From: Chryseobacterium pennae
GTDB lineage: Bacteria > Bacteroidota > Bacteroidia > Flavobacteriales > Weeksellaceae
Direction of reading: 5' to 3'
Assembly: GCF_003385515.1 (NCBI RefSeq)
Contig: NZ_QNVT01000019.1
Coordinates: 1 to 64,000, forward strand
Length of the DNA: 64,000 bases
Below, one piece after another: positions 1 through 8,512 of this stretch. The translations under genes and the position numbers were made by a program. How positions within the stretch are numbered: the first letter of the stretch is position 1; each line of letters begins with the position of its first letter. The notes under the pieces are model-generated. The model did no database searches and was not told the origin of the DNA. It was given only the letters and a program-made list of their open reading frames with translations.

Positions 1-1
1 A

Positions 2-2011
2 GTAGCTCAAAATGTTGTTACCAGACATAAAAGATTAGCAACCGATACAGAAACAGTGATCACAGAAAACTTTGAGTATGATCACCAGAACAGGCTGCTC
101 GTACACAAACATCAGGTGAATTCCAATCCTGTGGAAATCCTCACCCAGAATACATACAATGAACTTTCCCAGCTGGAATCTAAAAAAGTGGGTGGAGTTT
201 CTGTAGGAACTTCACTCCAGCAGATTGATTATAAATACAATATCAGAGGCTGGATGACTAAAATTAATGATCCTGCTAACCTGAATGGGAAACTGTTTGG
301 GTATGAAATAAAATACACTAATCCAGTTAATCCACTCTATGCCACTGCAAGATACAACGGTAATATCGCAGAAATAGACTGGAATACCTCCAACAATAAT
401 GTATTGAAAAGATATACCTATGATTACTATGCAGATAATAAACTGAAGTTTGGGCATTATTCCGAACCCTGGGCAACAGCACCTCAAAACAGTTTTTACA
501 GCGAGTATATTATTTATGACCTGAACGGAAATATCACTCAGTTATACCGTAATACTAAGAACTCCACTACTGGAGTCGCGATGCAGATTGATGATCTTAC
601 ATATATCTACTCAGGAAACAGGCTTTTGAATGTAAAGGATAATGCTCAAAATAATTTAGGATATGTAGGAGGAGGCAATACCATCTCCTATGATGATAAT
701 GGGAATATGACAAGTCATCCGGATAAAAAAATATCTTCCATAAAGTATAATTATCTGAATCTGCCCCAGCAGGTTACCCAGGACTCCAAGGCTATTAATT
801 ATGTTTATAGGGCGGATGGAACAAAGGTTAAAAAATCAGGAACGGCTGGTTTAGCTACAGATTATCTGGATGGTTTCCAATATACAGAATCGAATTTGAA
901 ATTTGTTCCTACTTCAGAAGGGTATTTTAATTTTGAAAATAATAAGTATATTTACAATTACGCAGACCATTTAGGAAATGTACGATTGAGTTATTTCAAA
1001 AATGGTACGGGAATAGAAGTTCTTGAGGAGAATAATTATTATCCTTTTGGGTTGAAACATGAAGGGTATAATATATTAGGAGGTAATCCAAGCTATAATT
1101 ACAAGTACAACGGAAAGGAATTGCAGGAGACGGGAATGTATGATTATGGTGCCAGGATGTATATGCCGGATCTGGGAAGATGGGGTGTAGTAGATCCTCT
1201 GGCGGAGAAAATGACTCGTCATAGTCCTTATAATTATGCGTTTAATAATCCTATTAGGTTCATTGACCCAGATGGAAGGGCACCTTTAACAGATTATTTT
1301 GGTTTAAGTGGAAATTATTTGGGAACTGACGGTGTTAATAATGGAAAAGTAAGAGTTGCATTAAATTCTACTGAAGAAAGTAGAATTACATCTTCAATTA
1401 AAGACGGAAAAGTAACTCTAAATTCTAATGCCTATTCAGATGGTCTAATTGATCTTCCTTCAGATAATTTAATTTCCAGTATGGATGCAGCTTATTCTAA
1501 TATGGAAGCTAGCGGAATGAATGAGCAAGCGATCGCAGTGGGAGGTAAAAATGGTTTAGAAGGTTTAGCTACTGTTGCTAGTACGAGTAAGGGAAGTGTA
1601 AAAACAGGTTTGGCTGAAAATGAACTTACAGGTAAAGGATATGATATAACACACAATATTCATACTCATGGTGCAGTATTGAAATTTGATACAAGTGGAA
1701 ATGCTATTGTTGGTGGATTTAATCCATCTGGAGCCGATAAATCTGGAGCACTTTTCACTCAACCAAATGCAGTTTTGGGGTATGATGTTGCAACTAATAC
1801 AAGTAAAATTACAAGTGCAGAAGTTACAAGCGCTCAAAGTACTATTGGGAATTTTGTTCCATTAAACCCAGCTAATTATAACAAAATAATAACTTATTAT
1901 AATAATTCTGGTTCCGTTCATAGTATGAATTATGGTACTTTTAAAAATAATGTTGAAGTAATAAAAGTAGGAGCTGCAATGATTAATCTTTCAAGACCTA
2001 GACCTCAATAA
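2..2011 (+). CDS. RHS repeat-associated core protein with C-terminal putative JAB/JAMM-like toxin domain (5' end outside window)
   Basis: The frame is open to the left edge of the window, so the GTG at 56 is internal and the gene starts upstream. The visible part has YD-type RHS repeats (YNGNIAEIDW, YDDNGNMTS, YNYLNLPQQV) and then the RHS core, with YKYNGKELQETGMYDYGAR near 1100 and DPDGR near 1265. RHS proteins form a shell around a variable C-terminal toxin. Here about 240 residues follow DPDGR. They contain IHTHG (about 1658) and, about 20 residues later, PSGAD, resembling the HxH...SxxD zinc site of JAB/JAMM metallopeptidases; that assignment is inference. A small secreted protein gene follows 1 bp after the stop and is the likely immunity gene. 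The RHS identity is very secure; the toxin activity is not. Confidence 0.9.
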   Translation, partial: VAQNVVTRHKRLATDTETVITENFEYDHQNRLLVHKHQVNSNPVEILTQNTYNELSQLESKKVGGVSVGTSLQQIDYKYNIRGWMTKINDPANLNGKLFGYEIKYTNPVNPLYATARYNGNIAEIDWNTSNNNVLKRYTYDYYADNKLKFGHYSEPWATAPQNSFYSEYIIYDLNGNITQLYRNTKNSTTGVAMQIDDLTYIYSGNRLLNVKDNAQNNLGYVGGGNTISYDDNGNMTSHPDKKISSIKYNYLNLPQQVTQDSKAINYVYRADGTKVKKSGTAGLATDYLDGFQYTESNLKFVPTSEGYFNFENNKYIYNYADHLGNVRLSYFKNGTGIEVLEENNYYPFGLKHEGYNILGGNPSYNYKYNGKELQETGMYDYGARMYMPDLGRWGVVDPLAEKMTRHSPYNYAFNNPIRFIDPDGRAPLTDYFGLSGNYLGTDGVNNGKVRVALNSTEESRITSSIKDGKVTLNSNAYSDGLIDLPSDNLISSMDAAYSNMEASGMNEQAIAVGGKNGLEGLATVASTSKGSVKTGLAENELTGKGYDITHNIHTHGAVLKFDTSGNAIVGGFNPSGADKSGALFTQPNAVLGYDVATNTSKITSAEVTSAQSTIGNFVPLNPANYNKIITYYNNSGSVHSMNYGTFKNNVEVIKVGAAMINLSRPRPQ

Positions 2012-2012
2012 T

Positions 2013-2495
2013 ATGAAAAAACTTATTTTATTACTATTTTTATTTTTATTTTCTTTCATTAATGCGCAAGAATTAAATTTGTATTCTTTAATTAATAAAA
2101 GTTATTCTATTAACAAAGGAGATTATTCTACTATTAATAATAAGAAATTAACTTTTATCATACCTAAGAATATCTCTTTTTTAAAGACAAATTTTTTTGA
2201 GGAAAAATATTCTTTTGAAATAATACCTTTGAAAAATGAAGATGATTTTAAAAATTTTCTTAAATCTCAAAATGATAATACATTTTTATTCGATATGATA
2301 ATTGATAATATTTATGAAAACTCTTTAGTTGTAACACTAAAAATAATGTCAACTAATTATAAAATGTATTCTGAAGGTTCTTTTCCTTTTTATATTTTTG
2401 AAGATGAAAGGAAGGTGCTTCTTAAATACAATAATAAAAGTAAAAAATGGGTTTTCTCTAAAATAATTGAAGTATCAGACGAGCCCCATACTTAA
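2013..2495 (+). CDS. Putative immunity protein for the upstream RHS toxin, secreted
   Basis: This 160-residue protein has a clear N-terminal signal peptide (MKKLILLLFLFLFSFINAQ) and no family I recognise. It lies 1 bp after the RHS stop codon, the usual place for an immunity gene, and its composition is much richer in A and T than the RHS core, as is common for immunity genes acquired with a toxin tip. A signal peptide would place it in the periplasm, consistent with neutralising a toxin that acts or arrives there. Function is inferred from position only. A hairpin at 2554-2590 may end the transcript. Confidence 0.6.
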   Translation: MKKLILLLFLFLFSFINAQELNLYSLINKSYSINKGDYSTINNKKLTFIIPKNISFLKTNFFEEKYSFEIIPLKNEDDFKNFLKSQNDNTFLFDMIIDNIYENSLVVTLKIMSTNYKMYSEGSFPFYIFEDERKVLLKYNNKSKKWVFSKIIEVSDEPHT

Positions 2496-2553
2496 CTTGG
2501 AGTTGGTAATGGTAATGTAAACCCGATCTCCCGGATTTTATCCGTGATCAGAT

Positions 2554-2590
2554 AGATAAAGCCCACCGCAATAGCAGTGGGTTTTATCTG
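2554..2590. terminator. Hairpin after RHS/immunity pair
   Basis: GATAAA-G-CCCAC and GTGGG-T-TTTATC form a stem of about 11 pairs around a 10-nt loop. A short T run on the right makes it a plausible factor-independent terminator, and it could work in both directions. Confidence 0.55.
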
Positions 2591-2625
2591 ATTATGAAAT
2601 CAAAAACGTTTATAATTATGAATAA

Positions 2626-3546
2626 AAATCATTTCTTAAAATTACAGATGCCAATGATTACTATCCATTTGGGATGAATCACCTCAATACCGGAAATACA
2701 TTCTTTGGACAGGGTACTTATAAGAACTACAAGTACAACGGAAAGGAATTGCAGGAGACGGGTATGTATGATTATGGAGCAAGATTCTATATGCCTGACT
2801 TAGGAAGGTGGTGGATCCGCTGGCGGAGAAAATGACGAGACATAGTCCTTATAACTACGCGTTTAATAATCCAATAAGATTTATTGACCCTGATGGAAGA
2901 GCTCCATTAACTGATTATAAACTTCTACAAGGTGGGAAAATTGAAAGAGTAGACAAAGAAGATGGAAGCGAAAAAAATAGTACAGATACTATATATGCTA
3001 CTGACGAAAAAGGTAACATAAATAAAAGTAAATCTATTACAATCAATAAGGATGTTATAGGCAACAGATTAGATGGAAGGTCAACAATTCGCGAAGGAGA
3101 TAAATCAAGGATTACGGATTCTTCTGTATATATCTCTACAGATAGGAAGTCAATGAAAAGCTTTTTTTAATTTCATTAAAGATAACGTAAGAAATGAGTT
3201 TAGTTTGGCAGGATATAAAAATGTAAAAGACGGAGGAAAAGAAGTTTTTGCAATTTCCACAGAATATAAAAAATCTCAAGAGGGTGTTGGAGGTTATTTA
3301 GCCTGGCAAATTTTAAATAATAAAAATATGAAGATGACAGAGTTTACTCATTTACATCCTGGAGGCACACTTGTTCCATCAGGGTTCAATGGTTATGGTT
3401 TACCAAAAGAAGGAGACAGAGGAAATAAAATACTTTTTGAAAACGATTTTTACGAAAATAGAACACCTGATAATTTTAAAATAGTTGTACCAAATTCAAA
3501 CGAAACAATAATTTATGATTCCTACAAATTTGATATTAAAAAATAA
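2626..3546 (+). pseudogene. Displaced RHS cassette, frameshifted twice, with JAB-like toxin tip
   Basis: From 2641 the DNA encodes the RHS core again (NDYYPFGMNH, YKYNGKELQETGMYDYGAR). At 2811/2812 there is a 7-bp deletion relative to the other two copies: GGT GTA GTA is reduced to TG. This ends the frame at TGA 2833-2835; the rest of the core (DPLAEKMTRHSPYNY, DPDGRAPLTDY) continues in another frame to TAA 3168-3170. That stop lies in a T7 run at 3162-3168. With one T fewer the frame would continue as SFFNFIKDNVRNEF into the open stretch 3205-3546. The last part contains EFTHLHPGGT and then SGFNGYG...GD, resembling a JAB-like toxin. The cassette has no full RHS shell or start codon and is best seen as silent or decaying, unless the T7 is a sequencing error. 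Confidence 0.75.
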
Positions 3547-3973
3547 GATCATTATAATTTTTTTACTAATAGTATCCTCCTGTAAATCGACAGATAATAA
3601 TATTAGTAACATTGTAACCGACGAGGCTGAAAAAATGATAGAAAATTCTTCGAAAATTAAAAGTGAAGATGATGTATTATGCCTTTATAGTACAGTCAGA
3701 AATAATGATTCTATAGTAGGAATCGCTTATGGTATGCCTACTTTTGAAAAAAATAAATATTATTTAAAAAAAGTTAGTAACACTCCTTTACTTATTGAAA
3801 AAAATATCTATTTAAAATATTTCAAAATTGAAAACTTGAATATTTGTAATGAGACTAAATATTTTAGAGGGGAAAATTATTTTCCTAATATTGGAGAACC
3901 ATATTTTGTCAATATATTTATAAAAAATGGTAAAGTACAAAAAGTAGAAAGGCAAAATATTCCTGAAAAATAA
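3515..3973 (+). CDS. Putative lipoprotein immunity protein
   Basis: The 152-residue product begins with a hydrophobic segment and a lipobox (LIVSSC), so it is probably a membrane-anchored lipoprotein. It overlaps the end of the displaced toxin tip by 32 nt, and an in-frame TTG at 3530 is an alternative start that still keeps the signal sequence. No family is recognised. Its position directly after a toxin tip and its very AT-rich sequence suggest it is the cognate immunity protein. Unlike the toxin in front of it, this gene is intact, which would fit selection to keep immunity after the toxin has decayed. Confidence 0.55.
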   Translation: MIPTNLILKNKIIIIFLLIVSSCKSTDNNISNIVTDEAEKMIENSSKIKSEDDVLCLYSTVRNNDSIVGIAYGMPTFEKNKYYLKKVSNTPLLIEKNIYLKYFKIENLNICNETKYFRGENYFPNIGEPYFVNIFIKNGKVQKVERQNIPEK

Positions 3974-3975
3974 CA

Positions 3976-4827
3976 ATGAGTTTAATTATTAAAGCCACTA
4001 ATCTTGGTGGCTTTAATAGATATAAGTACAACGGCAAAGAGTTGCAAGAGACCGGTATGTATGATTATGGAGCAAGGATATATATGCCAGATTTGGGAAG
4101 ATGGGGAGTCGTAGATCCGCTTGCGGAGAAGATGAGAAGACACAGTCCTTACAACTATACATTTAATAATCCTATTCGTTTCATTGATCCCGATGGAAGA
4201 CAAGGGAAAGATATAATTTATCTTATTCGTGATTCTAAGGGAAATGTTACGGAACAATGGAAATATTCTAGTGGGAGTTTCCGACGTTTGGAAAATGGAA
4301 AGTTAGGTGCTAAATATGATGGACGAACACATACAGGTAGTCCATCTTTATTTAAATTAGCAGTTGCTTATCGACAAATTGAAAATTCTGGAAATAAAGA
4401 ATTGAAAGGCATGTTACACACTTTAGAAAATAGTGACAAAACCCATTGGATAGAAAGTGGAAATAGTGGTAGTAAAGTTTTTCAAGATAGAAATGGAGCT
4501 GTATTAGGGCATGGTGTTGGAACTCAGACTCTTTATGATTTTAGCAAAGAAAATAGCAAACAGTTTGAAAAACATGAAGGCATACCCGATTCAAATTTAT
4601 CTACAGTAACTCATGAAATGAGACATCAGTTTGATTATGATCAAAAAAATATGAAAGATAACCCTCGAAACAATGATCCAAAATCTGGAACTGCGGAAGA
4701 TCCTGTCGAACAAAGAGCTGTTAAGGCTGAAAATGAGGCAAGAAAAATAGAGGAACTACCTACTAGAACAACTTATGGAGGACAAAAAGTTAATCCTAAT
4801 CCTCCTAATTATATACTTCCTCAATAA
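3976..4827 (+). CDS. Displaced RHS core fragment fused to putative HExxH metallopeptidase toxin
   Basis: After an ATG 2 bp beyond the previous gene and 14 unrelated codons, the RHS core resumes (RYKYNGKELQETGMYDYGAR, DPLAEKMRRHSPYNY, DPDGR). About 210 new residues follow. They contain THEMRHQFDYD at residues 212-222, a zincin HExxH motif, and a later EQRAVKAENEAR segment that could supply the third zinc ligand. Some RHS and effector toxins are M91-type zinc peptidases, but the family here is inferred from the motif alone. The protein lacks the RHS shell, so it is an orphan tip: either silent until it recombines into the full gene upstream, or made as a short protein. A stem-loop at 3988-4017 sits inside its first codons and marks the junction. 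Confidence 0.7.
   Translation: MSLIIKATNLGGFNRYKYNGKELQETGMYDYGARIYMPDLGRWGVVDPLAEKMRRHSPYNYTFNNPIRFIDPDGRQGKDIIYLIRDSKGNVTEQWKYSSGSFRRLENGKLGAKYDGRTHTGSPSLFKLAVAYRQIENSGNKELKGMLHTLENSDKTHWIESGNSGSKVFQDRNGAVLGHGVGTQTLYDFSKENSKQFEKHEGIPDSNLSTVTHEMRHQFDYDQKNMKDNPRNNDPKSGTAEDPVEQRAVKAENEARKIEELPTRTTYGGQKVNPNPPNYILPQ
3988..4017. terminator. Stem-loop at the start of the third RHS cassette
   Basis: ATTAAAGCCAC (3988-3998) pairs with GTGGCTTTAAT (4007-4017) around an 8-nt loop. It looks like the old transcription terminator of the preceding immunity gene, now within the first codons of the next ORF. There is no clear T tract after it. Confidence 0.5.
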
Positions 4828-4833
4828 TTTTTT

Positions 4834-5370
4834 ATGAAAAAAATAATTAAATTTCTTTTTGTTGGTCTCTTTTTTATTATAATTTCATGTAATAAAAAAG
4901 TAGAGTTATCGGATGATTTTATTAAAAATCTTTCGAATGTTAATTCGAATATACCGTCACCATATGTACAGTATAATCTTTACTTGAAAACAATGGATAA
5001 TAATATTTTTGAAACCAACGTTAAATTTTTAAGTGACATATATATAAAATATTATAATAATGATTATAAAGACTTCTATGATTTTTTAAAGATCGCCTTA
5101 AAACAAAAGCTTAAAATAAAGAATTCAGTAGCTAATCATTACGAGTATGGAATTTTTAGCGAGAGTTCTAAAATTGTAGAATTATCTAATAAAGAAATAA
5201 TCAAAAAATATTTTATTATAGGAGAAGATGTGTTTTATTTTTATCCAAAAAATATTTCAATAGAAGAAAAGAAAACAATTCTATACAAAATGTTTTTAGA
5301 TGGATATTTAATAACATTTGATGACTATGCAGGAAAGTATATTATTAAAAAATATAATTTAAATAAATAG
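4834..5370 (+). CDS. Putative lipoprotein immunity protein
   Basis: This 178-residue product starts with a signal sequence ending in the lipobox IIISC, so a lipoprotein is likely. It is rich in Lys, Asn and Ile and matches no family I know. It follows the HExxH toxin tip by 6 bp and has the low-GC look of the other two putative immunity genes in this array. The role as immunity protein is inferred from order alone. A strong terminator hairpin follows at 5419-5444. Confidence 0.55.
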   Translation: MKKIIKFLFVGLFFIIISCNKKVELSDDFIKNLSNVNSNIPSPYVQYNLYLKTMDNNIFETNVKFLSDIYIKYYNNDYKDFYDFLKIALKQKLKIKNSVANHYEYGIFSESSKIVELSNKEIIKKYFIIGEDVFYFYPKNISIEEKKTILYKMFLDGYLITFDDYAGKYIIKKYNLNK

Positions 5371-5418
5371 CAACCCAGCTGCGCAAAGTCTCCTGACTTT
5401 GAGCAATCAAAATAAAAG

Positions 5419-5444
5419 AACCTTTGCAAGAGCAAAGGTTTTTT
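5419..5444 (+). terminator. Factor-independent terminator of RHS array
   Basis: AACCTTTGC, loop AAGA, GCAAAGGTT and then a T run. Confidence 0.85.
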
Positions 5445-5456
5445 ACTTATACCCCC

Positions 5457-5484
5457 CGCTGGCGTGAGCTTCTAGCTCGTGCCT
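5457..5484. repeat. Small palindromic element
   Basis: GCGTGAGCT, a 3-nt loop and AGCTCGTGC form a 9-bp stem with two G-T pairs. It is not followed by a T run and does not border a gene, so it resembles a REP-like intergenic palindrome rather than a terminator. No second copy was seen in the window. Confidence 0.35.
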
Positions 5485-5597
5485 CCAAATAATATAGAAA
5501 TTATTGTATTTGTAATGGCCTTATTATTTTGGAAATGTAAAAGTGAGTTTGGTTTCTTCTATTTTTAGAGTCTGGATCAGTGTATGAACTTTTACTA

Positions 5598-5622
5598 AAA
5601 ATAAAACCTGACTTCAGTCAGG
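5598..5622 (-). terminator. Terminator of the double-glycine peptide gene
   Basis: Read on the minus strand, CCTGAC-TGAA-GTCAGG is followed by TTTTATTTT. It lies 8 bp beyond the stop of the small peptide gene. Confidence 0.8.
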
Positions 5623-5629
5623 CTTATAT

Positions 5630-5779
5630 TTAAATACACTTTTCAGGATCATATGTCCTACAGGCACCATTTTCGCGATATTGACATGTTCCGCTCGGAC
5701 AGCTTTGTCCAGGTTGTGGAACCCATCCTCCTGAGATCGTTTTTAAATCCGATTTTGTTAGTTTTTTGAGATTTTTCAT
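5630..5779 (-). CDS. Double-glycine leader peptide with four cysteines (bacteriocin-like)
   Basis: This 49-codon minus-strand gene is read directly from the sequence. It starts MKNLKKLTKSDLKTISGG and ends in TAA. The first 18 residues match the double-glycine leaders removed by C39 peptidase/ABC exporters (lysine-rich start, L..L-K-I-x-GG). The 31-residue core that follows contains four cysteines (SCPSGTCQY, ENGACR, PEKCI) that could form two disulfides. Such short 'bacteriocin-like' genes are common in Chryseobacterium, often with no known activity. The gene has its own terminator, 8 bp after the stop, and no exporter, modification or immunity gene is next to it. It could be an antimicrobial, a signal or an unrelated secreted peptide. 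It is convergent with the RHS array. Confidence 0.75.
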   Translation of the reverse strand: MKNLKKLTKSDLKTISGGWVPQPGQSCPSGTCQYRENGACRTYDPEKCI

Positions 5780-6024
5780 ACGTTTAATTTGGTTTTGGTT
5801 ACTCTACTCTGTAAGCTTTTCGAGGTCCGCTTGTTACGAATTTATAAAAAAGTTTAAATAAAATTACAACTTATGGGAAAATTTTGAAAATAAATTCCGA
5901 AAATAAAATAGCTTGATATATAAGGTGTTTGACCTTAAACTGATAAAATCCATCCAAAATTTTGCTTTACCCAACCACCACAAAAATCATAAAACCAACA
6001 TTTTCATCTCTCACTGAAAAATCG

Positions 6025-6032
6025 TATTTTTG
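6025..6032 (+). promoter_or_regulatory. Promoter -7 element of purB
   Basis: TATTTTTG matches TAnnTTTG. It lies 25 nt before the ATG at 6058 and inside the longer open frame that begins at 5962, which argues for the 6058 start. Confidence 0.6.
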
Positions 6033-6057
6033 TACATCTAAAAAAGTAAAAGAACGA

Positions 6058-7485
6058 ATGAATTCCTACAAAAATCCATTGGAAGAGCGCTATTCCAGTG
6101 AAGAAATGTTGTTTAATTTCTCACACAATAACAAATTCCGTACCTGGAGAAAGCTTTGGATCGCTTTAGCAGAGATCGAAAAAGACTTAGGCCTTGAAAT
6201 TACAGACGAGCAGATCGCTGAATTAAAAGCTAATGCTGAAAATATCGATTTCGATAAAGCAGCAGAATACGAAAAGAAATTCCGTCATGATGTAATGGCT
6301 CACGTTCACACGTATGGGGATGTAGCGCCTTCAGCAAAAGGAATTATTCACTTGGGAGCTACTTCAGCTTTTGTAGGAGACAATACAGACTTAATTCAGA
6401 TCCGTGACGGACTTTTAATCCTGAAGAAAAAGTTGGTTAATGTAATGAAAAACTTAGCAGACTTTGCGATTCAGTACAAAGACCTTCCAACATTAGGATT
6501 CACACACTTCCAACCGGCTCAGTTAACAACAGTTGGGAAAAGAGCAACCCTTTGGTTACAGAGTTTGGTTCTTGATATCGAAGAATTAGACTTCTTCCTT
6601 GAAACACTTCGTTTCAGAGGAGTGAAAGGAACTACAGGAACGGCTGCAAGTTTCCTTGAACTGTTCAACGGAGATTATTCAAAAGTAAAACATTTAGATA
6701 AAGAACTTTCAAAAAGATTCGGATTCGAAAAAGTATTCGGAGTTTCAGGACAGACTTATGATAGAAAGATTGACGCTAAAGTAGTAGCTTTATTAGGAAA
6801 TATCGCTCAATCTGCACATAAATTCACCAACGATTTACGTTTACTTCAAAACCTTAAGGAAATTGAAGAACCATTCGAGAAAAACCAGATCGGTTCATCA
6901 GCAATGGCTTATAAGCGTAACCCAATGAGAAGTGAAAGAATCGGGGCATTGGCAAAATACGTAATGTCTCTAACGACAAGTTCTGCAATGGTAGCTTCTA
7001 CACAATGGTTTGAAAGAACATTAGATGACTCTGCAAACAAGAGATTAACAATTCCTCAGGCGTTCTTAGCGGTGGATGCAATCCTATTGATCTGGAACAA
7101 CATCATGAACGGAATCGTAGTATATCCGAACAGAATCAACAAACACATCGAAGAAGAACTTCCTTTCATGGCCACAGAATACATCATCATGGAAGAAGTG
7201 AAAGCGGGTGGTGACCGTCAGGAAATTCATGAAGTAATCAGAGTTCACTCTATGGAAGCTTCCAAGAAAGTGAAGGAAGAAGGAAAAGAAAACGATCTGA
7301 TCGAAAGAATCTTAAACGATGATTCTTTAAAATTAGATAAATCAAAATTAAAAGAAGTTTTAGATCCTAAGAACTTTATTGGGTTCGCGCCGATTCAGAC
7401 AGAAGAATTTGTCAAGAACGAAGTGCAGCCGATTATAGACCAAAATAAAGACCTTATAGGATTAGAAGCTGATCTTAAAGTATAA
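6058..7485 (+). CDS. purB: Adenylosuccinate lyase
   Basis: PurB splits SAICAR to AICAR plus fumarate, and adenylosuccinate to AMP plus fumarate, in purine synthesis in the cytosol. The protein carries the fumarase/aspartase-superfamily signature in the form SSAMAYKRNP near residue 280, the HVHTYGDVAPSAKGIIHLGA substrate segment, and TLGFTHFQPAQ. At 475 residues from ATG 6058 it has the normal length. The open frame extends 32 codons further upstream, but those codons look non-coding and contain the -7 promoter element. purL lies about 2.6 kb downstream, though with unrelated genes between. A terminator follows at 7493. Confidence 0.97.
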   Translation: MNSYKNPLEERYSSEEMLFNFSHNNKFRTWRKLWIALAEIEKDLGLEITDEQIAELKANAENIDFDKAAEYEKKFRHDVMAHVHTYGDVAPSAKGIIHLGATSAFVGDNTDLIQIRDGLLILKKKLVNVMKNLADFAIQYKDLPTLGFTHFQPAQLTTVGKRATLWLQSLVLDIEELDFFLETLRFRGVKGTTGTAASFLELFNGDYSKVKHLDKELSKRFGFEKVFGVSGQTYDRKIDAKVVALLGNIAQSAHKFTNDLRLLQNLKEIEEPFEKNQIGSSAMAYKRNPMRSERIGALAKYVMSLTTSSAMVASTQWFERTLDDSANKRLTIPQAFLAVDAILLIWNNIMNGIVVYPNRINKHIEEELPFMATEYIIMEEVKAGGDRQEIHEVIRVHSMEASKKVKEEGKENDLIERILNDDSLKLDKSKLKEVLDPKNFIGFAPIQTEEFVKNEVQPIIDQNKDLIGLEADLKV

Positions 7486-7492
7486 AACAATG

Positions 7493-7517
7493 TGCAGCCT
7501 TTTGGGCTGCATTTTTT
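7493..7517 (+). terminator. Terminator of purB
   Basis: TGCAGCC, a 5-nt loop and GGCTGCA followed by T6. Confidence 0.88.
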
Positions 7518-7532
7518 ATTTTAAACCCAACC

Positions 7533-8507
7533 ATGAACAGAATCCTTTTATTCATTACAATGATTCCCGTACTTGCTTTTTCTCAGGAGAAAGAAGTTTT
7601 AAAATATTTTAAAGCCAAAGACAATTTAGTAGGGGTAAAAAATCAAAAAGGGGAAGTTATTATTCCTGCACAGTTTAAAATGTATTCAGACCTTAAAGAC
7701 GGTGATCTGGTAGAAGGAGAAACCATTCTTTTTGATGGCGAGAAAAAAGGTGAGAAATCTCAGAAAAATACCTGGGGATATGTCTATGACAGAAAAGGAA
7801 ACTTTCTGTACACTCCACTTCTATATGACAACGGACCCGATTATTTTGTAGAAGGGCTAAGACGTTTCGTTAAAAATGGAAAGATAGGTTTTGCAGATAG
7901 AAACGGAAAAACGGTTATTGAGCCTAAACATGACTTTGTTGCCTCTTTCAATTATGGATACGCCTCATTTTGTGACGGATGTAAAAGGAACGACGATGAT
8001 GGCTATGTAAAAGTGCCGGGTGAAAAATGGGGAATGATGAATACCAAAGGAGAAACCGTTCAACCTCTTACAAAATATTCTCAGAATGATGTGAAGATTG
8101 TTGGAAAATACTATCCGTATCCTTTCCAATACAATGAAAAAGAAAAAAATATTCTTCAGTTTTTTGAAAAGCAGAATAAGCTGCTATCAGATCTTTATTA
8201 TGTAAACCAGTATAATAAAATCCCTGAAAAAGAAAAAAAACTGTTTTTTGAAATCGTAGAAAGACCCAAAGAAAACTTTCCCTATTATCAGATCAATACT
8301 TATGATTACACAAAGTACGACTTGGGGATGCTTTATCGTTTTAAATTTCTGGTTTCAGAAGATGGGAAAACATTTTATGCCATAACAGCCTATAATGAGA
8401 AAGGAGTTCCTTTTGAAGAATGGCTGAGAAAAGAAATAGAAGAAGCAACAAAATTTCAAAAAGAACATCCTGATAACCCAAATAAATTCAAAAATAACCA
8501 GAATTAA
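7533..8507 (+). CDS. Secreted WG-repeat protein
   Basis: The 324-residue product has a signal peptide (MNRILLFITMIPVLAFSQ) and at least three WG-type beta repeats: VGVKNQKGEVIIPAQF, IGFADRNGKTVIEPKHDF and WGMMNTKGETVQPL. WG repeats are thought to form propeller-like binding surfaces, and the exact role is unknown. The C-terminal third (from about residue 200) is Lys/Glu-rich and unlike the repeats. It lies 5 bp before the serine hydrolase gene and may be co-transcribed with it, both proteins being exported. Confidence 0.8.
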   Translation: MNRILLFITMIPVLAFSQEKEVLKYFKAKDNLVGVKNQKGEVIIPAQFKMYSDLKDGDLVEGETILFDGEKKGEKSQKNTWGYVYDRKGNFLYTPLLYDNGPDYFVEGLRRFVKNGKIGFADRNGKTVIEPKHDFVASFNYGYASFCDGCKRNDDDGYVKVPGEKWGMMNTKGETVQPLTKYSQNDVKIVGKYYPYPFQYNEKEKNILQFFEKQNKLLSDLYYVNQYNKIPEKEKKLFFEIVERPKENFPYYQINTYDYTKYDLGMLYRFKFLVSEDGKTFYAITAYNEKGVPFEEWLRKEIEEATKFQKEHPDNPNKFKNNQN

Positions 8508-8512
8508 ACTTA

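Noticed and set aside
5371..5960. A full bacteriocin locus with exporter
   Set aside because: Only the peptide gene is present; no C39 peptidase, ABC transporter or immunity gene is nearby.
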